NCBI GenBank assembly: GCA_948144175.1
Contig: CANXME010002463.1
Location: 1,139,001-1,203,000 of the forward strand
Length of the DNA stretch: 64,000 nt
Direction: 5' to 3'
From: Closterium sp. NIES-65
Lineage: Eukaryota; Streptophyta; Zygnematophyceae; Desmidiales; Closteriaceae
The position numbers were made by a program, and so were the translations under genes. Shown in pieces: positions 1-11,106 of the stretch. The notes under the pieces were generated by a model. The model had not been told where the DNA came from and made no database searches. It saw only the letters and a program-made list of their open reading frames with translations. Every line of letters starts with the position of its first letter. Position 1 is the stretch's first letter.

Positions 1-2
1 CG

Positions 3-3000
3 CTAGGTGCTTGTGAGGCTGCTGCTCTAGGTGCCAGTGCGTCTGCACTCTCAGGTACTGGTGAGACTGCGCTCTCAGGTACTGCGTCGACTTCGGCCTC
101 CCTCACTTTCACACTTGACTCAGGGGCTTCTCGCTCCTACTTTCGAGACCGCACCACACTCACGCCGCTTGGTCGGCCGGTTGCGGTCTCCCTGGCTGAC
201 CCCTCTGGGGGTCCTGTCCTCTCTCACTTCTCCACTGTCCTCCCGTGTCCGGCTGCCCCCTCGGGCACCTTGTCTGGTCTGTACCTCCCCTCGTTCTCGA
301 CGAACTTGGTGAGTGGTGCTGACCTGCAGGATGCGGGGGTTCACCAGTTTACTCCTACGAGCCAGCGGGTGACCCACTGCTCGGACGCCCGCACAGGCCG
401 ACACCTGGCCACGTTTTCACGTCGGCCGGGGTCGAGTCTCTACACCCTGACCACTGCATCTCCTCCTGTCCTTGCGTCTGGCCAGGTAGCTACGTCGGGT
501 CAGGTGTTTGCTGCTGCGTCGAAGTCTGGTCCTGAGTCTGCCCCCTGCTCGTGTCGCCTCCTGTCTCAGGAGACTCTCCTGTGGCACCACCGTCTTGGCC
601 ACCCCTCCTTGCCTCGTCTTAGGGACATGGCTTCCCGTGTCCTTGTCTCTGGTCTCCCCCGGTCTCTCCCTCCCCTTCCTTCGGGGCCTGGACCTTCTTG
701 TGTCCCTTGTGTCGAGGGGCGGCTTCGTGCTGCCCCCCACTCCTCCCAGTTTCCTCCGATGGAGGCTCCTCTGCAGACGCTTCATATGGACGTGTGGGGC
801 CCGGCCCGCGTCCGTGGGCAGGGTCACGAGCGCTACGTCCTGCTGGTAGTTGACGACTACTCGCGTTACACCACAGTCTTCCCCTTGCGCAGCAAGGGTG
901 ATGTCACTGAGGTGCTGATCGACTGGATCCGCGCAGCTCGTCTCCAGCTCAAGAGGAGCTTCGGCTCGGACTTTCCTGTTCTGCGTCTGCACTCTGACCG
1001 AGGCGGAGAGTTTTCCTCTGGCCTTCTGCGAGCCTACTGTCGTGCACGAGGCATCCGCCAGACCTTTACGCTTGCGGACTCTCCGCAGCAAAATGGGATT
1101 GCTGAGCGCCGCATTGGCATGGTCATGGACGTCGCTCATACCTCCATGATGCATGCGGCTGCCCCCCATTTTCTGTGGCCGTTTGCGGTTTGGTACGCGG
1201 CGCATCAGATCAACCTTCACCCCGGGGTTTCGTGGCCGGGGAAGGTCCGTACCTCCCCAGCTCTGCTGTGGACTGGGAAGGTCGGCGATGCGTCTGCGTT
1301 CCGTGTCTGGGGATCTCGGGCGTTTGTCCGCGACTTGTCTGCGGACAAGCTGTCCCCCCGTGCTGCTCCCTGTGTCTTCCTTGGCTTCCCCCCTGACGCT
1401 CCAGGGTGGCAGTTCTACCACCCCTCCTCTCGTCGTGTTGTGTCCTCCCAGGACATCACGTTCGACGAGTCGGTCCCCTTCTACCGTCTCTTCCCCTACC
1501 GCACACCTTCCCTCCCCCCGCCGCCGCACTTCCTAGTACCAGGTCCCCCCCCGGTCGACCCCCTTCCCCCTCAGGGTCCTGCCCCTTCTGGTGTGTCCCA
1601 GGTTGACGCAGTCGAGCCGGTCGAGGTTGATGGTGACTCTGGTACTGTTGCGGGTGCTGAGCCTAGGGGTGCTGACTCTTGGGGTGCCGTGCGCGTGGGT
1701 GCTGAGCTTGGGGGTGCTGAGTCTGGGGGTGCTGCGACTGGGGGTGCTGAGCCTGGGGGTGCTGAGCCTGGGGGTGCTGCGTCTGGAGCTGCTGAGCCTG
1801 GGGGTGCTGAGTCTGGGGGTGCTACGTCTGGAGCTGCTGAGCCTGGGGGTGCTGCGTCTGGGGCTGCTGAGCCTGGAGGTGCGGAGCCTGCGGCCGCTGG
1901 ACCTCCCTTTGTGGCGTCTGGCGGTACTGAGCCTGGAGGTTCTCCGGGTGCTCCGTCTCGGCGGGAGCCACTCTCTCCACAGGAGCTGTGCGAGTGGTTT
2001 GCTCGCCACTTGAGGCGTACTGCTGGAGCTGGAGCTTCTTCGGCCGCTGAGGGTGCTGGTGCCGCCGGTCCCGGAGCTGCTAAGCCTGCGGGTCCTACAG
2101 GAGCTGGAGCTGCTGAGGGTGTTGGTGCTGAGACTGCTGCTGTCTGTCCTGGCGGTGGTCCTGCAGCTGGTGCTGGTGGTGGTCCTGCCGCTGGAGGTGC
2201 TGTTGGCGTTGGTGCTGCCGCTGAGGGTGCTGGTGCTATCCCTGCTGTGTCTGGAGTCCCTGCGCGGCCTCGGCCATACTTCGTTCTGCTCCTGCAGCAG
2301 GTTCTTGGTCTTTCTCCTCCTGTTGAGTGTCCACCGATTGTCCAGTCACAGTCACTGTTAGAGCCCACCTCCCCGCTGCCTGCTCCCTCTCCTTACACTG
2401 GTCCTACTGGAGGTCTTGCTAAGCGTCGTGAGCCTGCGTCTCGTCCCGCGTCGCCTGTTTGTGCTGCTCGCGCTAGTGGTCCCGGTTCGCGTCAGCGTCC
2501 TCCTCCTGTCCCTGGCATGCAACGGATGTCTCTGCGTCCGTCCACTTCTCCTCCTGCGTCCTCTCTTCCTGAGCTTGCCGACCCGGAGTCGGACTCTCTT
2601 CATGCTGCTAGTCCTACTGTCACGCGGCTCCTTGCTACTATCGTCACTGACCCCTCGTTTGAGTCCACTTCTGCGTCTGCGCTTGTTGCTGAGCTCGTTG
2701 ACTTTGCTGCTCGCTGTCGTCTGGACTACGCTGCCAGTCTTGTTGCTGAGTCTCCGTCTGTCTGTCCTCCGTCCGTCGGGGGTGCGTGTGCTCTTGGCAC
2801 GGACGTCCTTGAGGACAGGCAGGAGGAGTTCCAGTGTCTCGCTGCTGCTTCACCTCATCTCGCGTCCGTACTACTTGCCCCTGAGGGAGACCCGGATGCA
2901 CTTGACATCCCGACTCCGCGCTCTTACGCGGAGGCCGTAGAGGGTCCCTACTCCTCTCAGTGGCAGGCAGCTATGGATGCAGAGATGGCTTCCTGGAAGT

Positions 3001-4486
3001 CCACAGGCACCTACGTTGACGCGGTTCCCCCTCCTGGGGCGAACATCGTCAGTGGCATGTGGATCTTCAGGGTGAAGCGGCCGCCGGGCTCTCCACCTGT
3101 CTTCAAGGCGCGATACGTCGCTCGTGGCTTCAGTCAGCGGCAGGGAGTTGACTACTTTCAGACCTTCTCTCCCACCCCGAAGATGACCACTCTTCGAGTG
3201 CTGCTGCACATAGCCGCTCAGCGCGACTACGAGCTTCACTCTCTTGACTTCAGCACTGCGTTCTTGCAGGGTAGCCTGCACGAGGAGATCTGGCTGCGCC
3301 GTCCACCTGGCTTCACTGGGACTTTCCCTCCTGGCACCCAGTGGAGCCTCCGACGGCCAGTCTACGGTCTCCGCCAGGCACCCCGTGAGTGGCACAACAC
3401 ACTGAGGACTACGCTTGCGGCTCTTGGGTTTGCTCCCTCTACTGCTGACCCGTCGCTGTTTCTGCGCACCGACACTTCTCTGCCGCCGTTCTACATCCTC
3501 GTGTACGTCGACGACTTGGTCTTTGCCACAGCGGATACTGCTGGACTCGCCTACGTGAAGTCCAAGCTACTGAAGAGACACACGTGCACAGACCTGGGTG
3601 AACTGTGCAGCTATCTTGGCTTGCAGATCACTCAGGACAGAGCACGTCGCACCATTACCTTGACTCAGTCACACATGGTGCAGCAGGTCCTTCAGCGCTT
3701 CGGCTTCACGTACTCCTCGCCTCAGGCCACTCCTCTGTCTACTCGCCACTCGCTCTCAGCTCTGCCTTCGGATGAGTCCGTAGAGTCGAGTGGCCCGTAC
3801 CCAGAGCTTGTTGGCTGCCTCATGTACCTGATGACCTGCACACGGCCTGACCTTACATACCCTCTTAGTATTCTTGCACGCTATGTTGCTCCTGGGAGAC
3901 ACCGACCAGAGCACATGGCTGCAGCGAAGAGGGTGTTGCGCTACCTGTGCAGTACGTCGGGCATGGGGCTAGTGCTTGGAGGGCGCAGTCCAGTGGTCCT
4001 TACGGGGCACGCGGACGCTTCTTGGGCTGACGACCAAGCTACGCAGCGGTCGTCACAGGGTTACACCTTCAGTCTTGGTTCCGGCTCTGTCTCGTGGCGG
4101 GCTACTCGCTCGTCTTCTGTCCTCAGCTCCAGTTGTGAGGCTGAGATCTACGCCGGGGCCATGGCTGCACAGGAGCTTCGCTGGCTCACCTACCTGCTGA
4201 CTGACCTTGGAGAGCCGCCTCGTTCTCTTCCAGTGCTGTACGTAGACAACAAGGCCATGCTGGCCTTGTGTTGAGAGCAGCGTCTGGAGCACAGAACGAA
4301 GCACATTGCTCTCCGCTACTTCCTTGCGCGTGAGCTACAGCAGCGTGGCGATGCGGCTTGCGTACGTGGCCTCTGAGGCCAACACTGCTGACGTGTTCAC
4401 CAAGGCACTCGCGCCTTGTGACCATCAGCGCTTCTGCACTCAGCTGGGTCTTGTACCTGTCTTGCCTCACTTGCTCTCCTCTTGAC
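3..4486 (+). pseudogene. copia Gag-Pol polyprotein (partial, broken in RNase H)
   Basis: The frame is open from base 3 to a TGA at 4272-4274. In order it holds an aspartic protease motif LDSGASRSYF (near 117), integrase HHCC with CVPC (near 570-720), catalytic DDE (MDVWGPAR near 788, HSDRGGEFSS near 990, QQNGIAERRIG near 1087), a disordered linker of Gly-Ala-Glu-Pro repeats (1640-1900), RT with YVDD (near 3505) and RNase H (GHADASWADD near 4008). The TGA replaces the CGA Arg codon of E2 just after YVDNKAMLALC. About 80 bases on, E1 is 2 bp shorter than E2, which shifts the frame. The rest of RNase H is recognisable to about 4486. The Met at base 270 is internal to protease, not a real start. 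Confidence 0.9.
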
Positions 4487-4690
4487 CTTGCTTGTACTGT
4501 CACATATATATACCTGCTCTTGCTTGTCTAGCTCTATAGATATATGTGTACTCCTGCATGTGAACTGGCCTTGTGGCCTTGTCGTTGTGCTCGGACTGTG
4601 TGGTGACTTTGTGATCCACCCTGAGCTTGCTTTGCTTTGCTTGACTGGTCTTGTGACCACTTGTTCTCCCCCACTTTGCCTATGGGGGTG

Positions 4691-4824
4691 TGTTAGAACA
4701 TTATAGCTTATACATTTGTGTAGGTTGTAATGGGGTAGCCCATAAGGGGTACAACCCAATTAGGGTTAGTACTTGTACCGAACTGTTTCATAGTTCATTC
4801 ATTCCATTCTTACTTCTCGTCACA
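4691..4824 (+). repeat. 3' LTR of E1
   Basis: It begins TGTTAGAACATTATAGC directly after a purine tract (TATGGGGGTG) and ends CTCGTCACA, giving TG...CA termini and 134 bp. It resembles the 131-bp LTR of E4 (TGTCAGAACATATAGC) more than that of E2. The end is placed at 4824 by comparison with the TTTCACA end of related LTRs. Confidence 0.85.
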
Positions 4825-4892
4825 TTCAATGCCCGTCTTAGCGTAGTTGTCTTGCCAAGTCGTCGAAGGCCCTTGCTGTCGTAGGGCCCTCT
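4825..4892 (-). repeat. LTR fragment at the 3' end of copia element A
   Basis: On the minus strand the purine tract GGCAGGGGAG is followed by TGTTAGAGGGCCCTACGAC, the classic copia polypurine tract plus LTR start. The LTR is cut after about 70 bp where E1 inserted. The same sequence recurs at 53540-53613 with only two differences over about 74 bp. Confidence 0.7.
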
Positions 4893-6904
4893 AACACTCC
4901 CCTGCCATACTATAGCAAGGCGCTTTATAATCACAGGGCATGCATACACGCATACTCACCAAAAGAAAGGGACTAAACACACAAACAAAGCACTCTTAAA
5001 GTGCAAACACGCCCCACACCAGCCATGGATAGGCCATGGCACCATCACCATCATGGAGTGTCTAGGTCTCACTCCCCTCGTTCGAGAGCCTCACCTGCCC
5101 CACAGCCTCGAAGCAATGGCTGAAGGCGGGAAAATGCAACGCCTTTGTAAGGTAGTCAGCAGGCTGCTCGCTCATAGGGATGTATTGCAGCTGCAGCTTC
5201 TTGGGCTTGACCATGTGCTTCAGCCACATGTGACGACGCTCCGTGTACTTGAGGCTCCCCTTGAGCCCCATGCCACCTACCATTGAAATGGCGGAGGAGT
5301 TGTCCACAAAGAGGGTAGTGGGCTCCTAACTCCTCAACAGTTGAAACTCTGCCAGCAAGAAGCGCAGCCTGCACACCTCCTTCCCAGCCTCCACAGCAGC
5401 AACGTACTCAGACTCAGTGGAGGAGAGGGTGGCGCAACGAATCCTCTGACTCGCCCAAGAGACAGCAGCACCTGCAAGCACGAAGACATAGCCGTCAATG
5501 CTGGTCCTGTTCTGCTTATCCCCCGCATCATCAGCATCGGCGTAGCCCACCAGCTCCAAGGACTTCGGCCCACCACCAAACTCTAGCGCCACATCTCTGC
5601 TCCCCACCAAGTACGCCAAGCACCGGTCCAACTCCCTCCAGTGCTGATCACTCTGCACAGTCTGGCCCGACCCCAGCTTGCTGCAGGCGAACGAGATGTC
5701 GGGACGGGTGGTACAGGTCGCAAACTGCAAGGATCACACCTTCTGCCTGTACTCCTCCTGTCGAGACTGCCATCCCACATCCTCGAAGGTCTGCACACTG
5801 AAAGGGTCAGAGGAAAGAGGGGTGCGAGGCACTCGCAGCTGCTGCTCCCCGTCAAAGAAGCGCCTATGGACCTTGTCCACATAGGCCCCTTGGTGCAGCC
5901 ACAGCCTCCTCGTAGGCCTGTCCCGAATCAGCTGCAAGCCCACATACTTCTCCACATGGCTAATCTCCCGCAGCTGAAACGCACTCTGCAGCAGGTCACA
6001 AAGCTCCCCTAGCATGCTCTGACTGCGGCTGGCAGCAAGCAAATCATCCACATAAACCAGCAGCCAGCACATCTCCCCCTCAGCACCACTCTTGAAGTAC
6101 AGAGCCTCATCCACCTTGCTCTTCTTCCATCCAGCCCCAAGCAGCACCCCATCCAAGGCCTCATACCATAGCATTGGGCTCTGCTTGAGCCCATACAGAC
6201 TCTTCACCAACTTACAGACACGAGGAGTCCAATCCTCGTTGTAGCTCGGCTGCTCCATGTAAAGGTCTCGGTTCAGCACGCCATGGAGGAACGTGTTCTT
6301 CACATCCAGCTGCATCAGGTCCAAATCAAGTGCAGCTGCGATCGCTAGAAGCACACGCGCCGTCACATAGCTCCCCATAGGGGCGTACGTCTCCTCATAG
6401 TCCACCCTTGCCACCTGCATAAACCCCTTCACCACCAACCTCGCTCCACTATCCCATCTGGTCGGAATTCGGTGTTCAAAATCCAGCGGTTCTTCATCAC
6501 ATTCACCCCTGGAGGACGCGGAACCAACTCCCACGTCCCCTGCTCAATCAAGCTATGCGTCTCCTCATCCATCGCCTCCTTCACCTTGTCGCCCTTCCAG
6601 CAGCCCAAGGCCTCCTTTACTGTCATCTTTGCTATATCCCACTGCCTCTCGGGGTCGGCCACCACGTCTGGGTCCAGGTCCGTCCACTCCTCGTCCTCCT
6701 CCTTGTCATCCAAACCCGCCGGCTCAACCACTACAGCCCAAGCATAGTGAACAGGCGGGACACAGCGAGTGATGCCAGTGGAGCGACGCAGCGGTGCAGT
6801 GATCATCCCAGAAGCCACCACACGACCACTATCTCTAATTCCCCACATCTCCAGCTCCCCCGTCTACGGCTCCCCTGTCTGCTGCTCCCCTGGCTGTTGA
6901 TCCA

Positions 6905-6995
6905 ACATCTGCTGGTCCCCAATCTGCTGCTCCCCTATCTGCTGCTCCCCTATCTGCTGCTCCCCTATCTGCTGCTCCCCTATCTGCTGCTCACC
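6905..6995 (-). repeat. 15-bp tandem repeat in element A linker
   Basis: Repeats of CTGCTCCCCTATCTG (plus strand) occur about five times. On the minus strand they encode a GEQQI pentapeptide repeat in the integrase-RT linker. The period is a multiple of three, so expansion keeps the frame. Confidence 0.8.
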
Positions 6996-7185
6996 TGTCT
7001 CCTTCCCCCCACTCTGCTGCACTCCATCCATGCTACTCTTGTCCTGCAGCTGCTCAGTCTCAAGGCGTTGCCTGTCGGTGATCACCATAGACGGCGGCAC
7101 CACCAACGGGCGGCGTCGTGGAAGATGAAGAGGAGGATGGAGCAGGGCCAGGAGGGATGGAGGGTAGAAGGGGAGAGGGAATAAC

Positions 7186-7253
7186 AGGAGGAGGAGGAGG
7201 AGGAGGAGGAGGAGGAGGAGGAGGAGGAGGAGGAGGAGGAGGAGGAGGAGGAG
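7186..7253. repeat. (AGG)n microsatellite, about 22 units
   Basis: An uninterrupted AGG/CCT run lies within the element A linker. On the minus strand it reads as poly-Pro in one frame and poly-Leu in another. Confidence 0.95.
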
Positions 7254-7762
7254 GGGTAGGAGGAACCACACGAGGGTACACAGTAGGAGGAGGTGGGGTG
7301 GGGACTGAGGCAGGGACATAGGGCATAGCAGGAGGTGCGACCACGTCCTCCCCCTCCACCTCCTCCTCAAGAGTGCCGGGAAAGAGTGAAGGAAGGGGCT
7401 CATAGGGCATTGGACGCCCCCCGTGCTCCTGCTGATGCCATGCCTTCCATCCTGCCAAGGACATGGTCTCATAGAAAACTGCTTCCACAGTGGTGATGAG
7501 GCGATTGGACTCCAAGTCCAGCACATGCCATCCTTTGCTCGCTACTGACACCCCCAAGTGCAACCCCCAGCGAGCCTTAGGCGCCAGCTTCCCCCCGCGC
7601 TGCGACTGCGGCACCATATACTACACCATGCAGCCCCAAACACGCACCATACTGACATCGGGTTTGCGTCGGAAGGCGAGCTCGTACGGCGTCACACCAG
7701 AGGGCAGCGAGGCATGCTCCACGCGGTTGCGCACCCACACGGCCTGCGACAGCGCCAGGTGC

Positions 7763-8892
7763 TGCGGAGATAACTACTACAACGGGAGCTAGACTACGGG
7801 CTAGACACGGGTGCTTGTGTGATCTCTGCGTTCGTTGGCCCTTAGTCGTTTTCCTAGTGCACACACAACTTGCTAGTTCACGGAGAGAATTGGCAAGGGT
7901 TTCACAAGAGAAAGTTGACAACAATGGTACAATGAAGTTGGCATGGCAAGACTACATCAGAGCTAGCATTCAGGTCGGTCGACTGCCACCACAGCATGGT
8001 CGACCGCGTTCCAGCACGACTTGGTCGACCACGCTCCAGCAGTGCAAATTCGACAGCGTGCCAACTCTGCAGGTTGACGGCGTGCTAGCGTTGCTCCCGT
8101 AGAAGAGCAGCGCACCTACTTCGCAGGTGCTCGTTGATGATTGGAGGGCTAAGCCTCGTCACCTGAACAGTGCACGTACCAAGTCATCTTCGTGCTGACG
8201 GCTCCACCTGATCCGCCACGTCGACCTCGGGATACTACCACCGAGGTCGGACTCACCAACTTCGCCTGGGCAACTGTCGCACTCCTTCACAGAACCTCGT
8301 CACCCAGGTATCCTGGTCGACCGGGCAACCATGTCGACCAGCTGCTCCTCTATGTGCTCGTCGACCTCCCACGTCGACGACCACACCAAGTCGACCTCAC
8401 TAGGTCGACCACTCCTCTGGTCGACCAGCTCCAGGTCGACGTCACTCATGGTCGACCAGCTCCACGTCGACCAGTGCAGTTGTCAACCGACCACCCAAGT
8501 CGGCTACCCAAAGTCGGCATCACCAAGTCGACGCCCCTTCTACAACGGCGCCGACTTCCAGACTGACCTCTTGAAGTCGGCCACCTCCCAAGCCGGCGAC
8601 CTTGCAAGTCGGTGACCTTGCAAGTCAATGACCTGGCAAGTCGGTGACCTGGCAAGTTGGCGCCGAATTCCAGGTCAATGTGCCACATTGCCGACCACCA
8701 GTTGAAGTCGGCCGCCGGCTTCCCAAGTCGGCGGCATTGCAGTGGCCCCGTGCAAGTCGACCAACCCCGTCGACCAGCTCGCCCAAGTCGGCGTCGCCCA
8801 CTGCTGCAAGTCGGCTGTACCTTCCGTACACCCCACCACGAAGTCGGCTCCGCCCAAGCGTGGACGGGGCCAACACACAACTCCCGTTGACA
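7763..8892 (-). repeat. Solo LTR, 1.13 kb, GTCGAC-rich family
   Basis: On the minus strand it begins TGTCAACGGGAG and ends ATCTCCGCA, with TG...CA termini. It is flanked by the 5-bp direct repeat GGTGC (7758-7762 and 8893-8897). Removing the insert plus one repeat copy makes the interrupted integrase of element A contiguous (from the WWHL region to the following ALSQAV). The body is dense in GTCGAC and AAGTCGGC motifs. A second copy in the other orientation is at 32160-33174. No pol or PBS is linked to it, so it is a recombined single LTR. Confidence 0.88.
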
Positions 8893-8897
8893 GGTGC

Positions 8898-9540
8898 CAC
8901 CAGTTATGCTGCACACCCATGTGCAACAGCATCGTTCGCACCGCCTCCATAATGCTGCGCATCTCCCTCTCGGCCATTCCGTTCTGCTCCGGCGTGTACG
9001 GGAATGTGAGGTCGTGGATGATCCCCTTCTTGTCGAGGAAGAGCGTGAAGTCGTGGCCCAGGAACTTGCCACCCCGATCAGTGCGCAGCGCCTTCACCAT
9101 GGGCTTGCACTGCCTCTCTGCCATCGGGAGCCACTTCTGGAACGCTGCCAATGCATCGCTCTTCTTGGCCAAAGGGTAGGCCCAAACGTACCGCGTCTTG
9201 CGATCCTTCAGCACCAGAAAATAGCGGCTGCCGTCCTTAGCTACTTCAGAGACGCGTCCGGCACCAAGACACGCCTGCCCCCCTCTCCAAAAAGAGCGAC
9301 TGTGCCTCGCCCGTGCACCTCCTGAAGAGCGCCGTTGAAGCCAGTAACCTATTTAATACTGCCGTCGCTACTCATCTCCACAAAGGCAGAACGATCTCCC
9401 ATGAGATGATGGGAGCATCCGCAATCAAGCAGCACGACACTCGGGTTCGCCTTCACAGCAGCTGCAACAGCCTGTAAGCCCTCCTCGGCCTCAGGCTCTA
9501 GCACAACGAGAGGAGTCTGCTCTACAACGGGCTTCACCAT
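8898..9540 (-). pseudogene. copia element A integrase core and protease remnants
   Basis: Protease is at 9540-9349 with LLDCGCSHHLMG, the copia form of the aspartic protease active site. Integrase core is at about 9245-8898: DGSRYFLVLKDRKTRYVWAY, second catalytic Asp in ALRTDRGGKFL, catalytic Glu in PEQNGMAERE. The zinc-binding HHCC domain and first catalytic Asp are missing. Pre-integrase sequence (near 9250) joins straight to core sequence, so about 300-400 bp appear deleted. This copy cannot encode an active integrase. Confidence 0.85.
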
Positions 9541-9648
9541 CGCACATGATGACTGCCCGCTCCCCTTAGAGCCATCACCCGCCTTGCTGCTGCTGCCTCT
9601 AGAACCCTCTCCACCAGTATCTGCCTCCTTATCCGCTCGCTGTTGACA

Positions 9649-10775
9649 CTACTTAGCAACATGCCCTATTTTTCCACACACATAGCACTTCCCCTTGAAG
9701 GCCCCTTTCCCCCCCTTTGGCTGGCCATCCTTACCCCCTTTCCACTTCTCCCCTTCCCCACCAACCCCACCCCCACTCTTAGGCTGCTGTTGCTGTGCCA
9801 TAATGGGAGGGGAAGGAAATGAGGTCTGTTGGAATTGGGGCTTACCCTTCTTGGTAAAGACCTGGTTAGCCTGGGGAAAGAGTTGGTCCTTTCGTCCCTC
9901 CGCCGCCAGCGTACACTCCTCCTCGATGATGTAGCTAGCGAGAGTGTCCTTGCCCAACTCCTGTTGAGATACTAGCGAGGCTTGGGAGCCATGGCTAGTG
10001 AAGGTCTTAGTAGCTTAGGTTTTGGGTTGATGAATGTCGAGAAAGTTGAAAGGAGAATGAGGGGTTTCACTAGCAAGAGTTGGGATACAAGTACAACACC
10101 CTAAATTGGGTTGTACTCATTACAGAGTACCCCACTGCAGGCTAGACAGCAAATACATTCTGACAACTCCTTGCGCACCTGCGGCAACTTCAGCATCCTG
10201 CGCAAGAGGTTGTACTGTTGCGGCAACTCCTTCACAACGTAAGTAATGTACGACGTCTGCCAGTAATCTACGCCGGCCATCCTCAGGTTCACTAGGATCT
10301 GCTGCGCACGGTTGCAATAGGATGTAGCGGACTCGTGCTCTCCCATCTCGAGGTTAGTGAGCTCCTGCTTTAACTGACCGATGTACAAATCGTCCTTCGC
10401 CATGTACGTGCGCATAATAAACTGCCATGCCTGATAGCCGGCATCTACCTTCATGCGACACGCCTTAAGGGCGATCTGTACGGTTGGGGAGCAGCATTGG
10501 GAAATGGTGGTGAACGTTAGCAATTGCATTGCGCGGAACTAGGAGAGATGCCCTAGCGCACGCGCTAGTGGAATGGGGGTGGTGCCATCTATGAATCGCT
10601 TTAGCTGAGCGATCTCAAGCTGCAGCTCGACCGATTCTGTCCACGTCGACAGTTCGTGCCGTCCTTCTAGCGACCTAGGGACAACGATCTTGTCTGGAGT
10701 GAATCTGAAGTAGCCATAGTTGGGGGTTATTCCCTCATCCCTTGACATCGATCGAATCGGGGTAACGCCCGGCAT
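9649..10775 (-). pseudogene. copia element A Gag remnant, split by a solo LTR
   Basis: A Met at 10775 starts a frame with FIDGTTPIPLARALGHLS. Downstream the UBN2-type Gag core (AWQFIMRTYMAKDDLYIGQL, YVVKELPQQYNLLRRML) reaches 10166 and resumes at 9961 after a solo LTR. The C-terminal part is Gly/Lys/Gln-rich and ends in a zinc knuckle CYVCGKIGHVAK, where a TAG precedes the final Cys. Gag would bind the element RNA and form the particle; here it is broken by stops, a frameshift near 10535 and the insertion. Confidence 0.85.
9962..10165 (-). repeat. Solo LTR, 204 bp, inserted in element A gag
   Basis: On the minus strand it begins TGTCAGAATGTATTTGC and ends ATCTCAACA. It is flanked by the direct repeat ACTCC (9957-9961 and 10166-10170). 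Excising it restores the gag reading across the junction. It shares the GTGGGGTA...GAGTACAACCC core seen in other copia LTRs of this window. Confidence 0.85.
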
Positions 10776-10940
10776 AGCCTAACTATCGTACTCCTCCGCA
10801 TTTCCTCCTCCAGCAACGCTTCGTCATCCTACATTCGCATGCTCTCGTGACGCTGCTGCACGATGAACACGCTCCTGTACACCGCCGACGCTAGCCGTAC
10901 TAAACCGAGTTGGTTCTCGCAGGACCCCACACGACATCAA

Positions 10941-11069
10941 TGTCAGAATGTTATCTTATGCTCTAGCCTGTAGTGGGGTGCTCTATAGCGAGTACAACCC
11001 TTCTAGGGTTTTGCTATTTGTATCCTCATTCTTGCTAGTTCAATCCTCTTCTTTCTTCTAATTTTGTCA
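10941..11069 (+). repeat. 5' LTR of the 1,485-bp element
   Basis: It starts TGTCAGAATGTTATC and ends AATTTTGTCA, immediately followed by the PBS. It has 129 bp and matches the copy at 12297-12425. Confidence 0.92.
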
Positions 11070-11106
11070 TGGTATCAGAGCAGGTCGATCCCCTTGGATC
11101 GATCCT
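11070..11106 (+). promoter_or_regulatory. Primer binding site and PBS-proximal hairpin
   Basis: TGGTATCAGAGC is complementary to the 3' end of a plant-type initiator Met tRNA. It is followed by a hairpin with stem TCGATCC / GGATCGA and loop CCTT (11085-11102), extendable by a few pairs. A similar hairpin with different stem bases follows the PBS of E2, E4, C and D. Confidence 0.8.

Larger units (their letters stand above)
1..4824 (+). mobile_element. Ty1/copia retrotransposon E1, 5' truncated by window edge
   Basis: The window opens inside the gag-protease part of a copia element. Protease, integrase, reverse transcriptase and RNase H follow in copia order, then a 3' UTR of about 200 bp, a purine-rich tract ending TATGGGGGTG, and a 134-bp LTR. 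Its coding region is very similar to E2 (13950-20801). A stop codon and a small indel in RNase H make this copy defective. The 5' LTR and one TSD copy lie outside the window. The 3' LTR abuts a fragment of another LTR, so E1 probably inserted there. Confidence 0.93.
5062..7757 (-). pseudogene. copia element A pol, 3' half: integrase C-terminus, RT, RNase H
   Basis: Reading leftwards: the integrase C-terminal region (about 7757-7330, with GVTPYELAF and VRVWGCMVYYMVPQ-like sequence) is followed by a Pro-rich linker. RT then reads WELVPRPPGVNVMKNRW (near 6500), YEETYAPMGSYVTARVLL, SLYGLKQSPMLWYEAL and the catalytic LLVYVDDLLAA (near 6050). RNase H gives VGYADADDAGD (near 5530), LSSTESEYVAA, the region of DNSSAISMVGG (near 5290) and QPADYLTKAL. 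Frames change at about 6500, 5730 and 5320 and stops intervene, so this is a relic. The linker contains a 15-bp coding repeat and a (CTC)n run encoding poly-Pro. Confidence 0.88.
4825..10775 (-). mobile_element. Decayed Ty1/copia retrotransposon A (different lineage from E1/E2/E4)
   Basis: Minus-strand remnants in order from right to left are gag (10775-9649), protease (9540-9349), integrase (9345-8898, then 7757-7060), RT (6848-5734), RNase H (5730-5062), 3' UTR and an LTR fragment. Protein sequence and lower GC content separate it from the GC-rich copia family elsewhere in the window. It carries frameshifts, stops and a deletion in integrase. A 1.13 kb solo LTR sits in integrase and a 204-bp solo LTR in gag. 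The 5' LTR is not recognisable, so the right boundary is unknown and might reach about 12680. Confidence 0.85.

Noticed and set aside
417-1529. Long antisense frame opposite E1 protease and integrase
   Set aside because: High GC and codon bias create antisense open frames. The plus strand has clear protease and integrase motifs and the antisense product has none.
7060-7617. Poly-Pro protein as a separate gene
   Set aside because: It is the integrase C-terminus and linker of element A with an expanded (CTC)n tract, not an independent gene.
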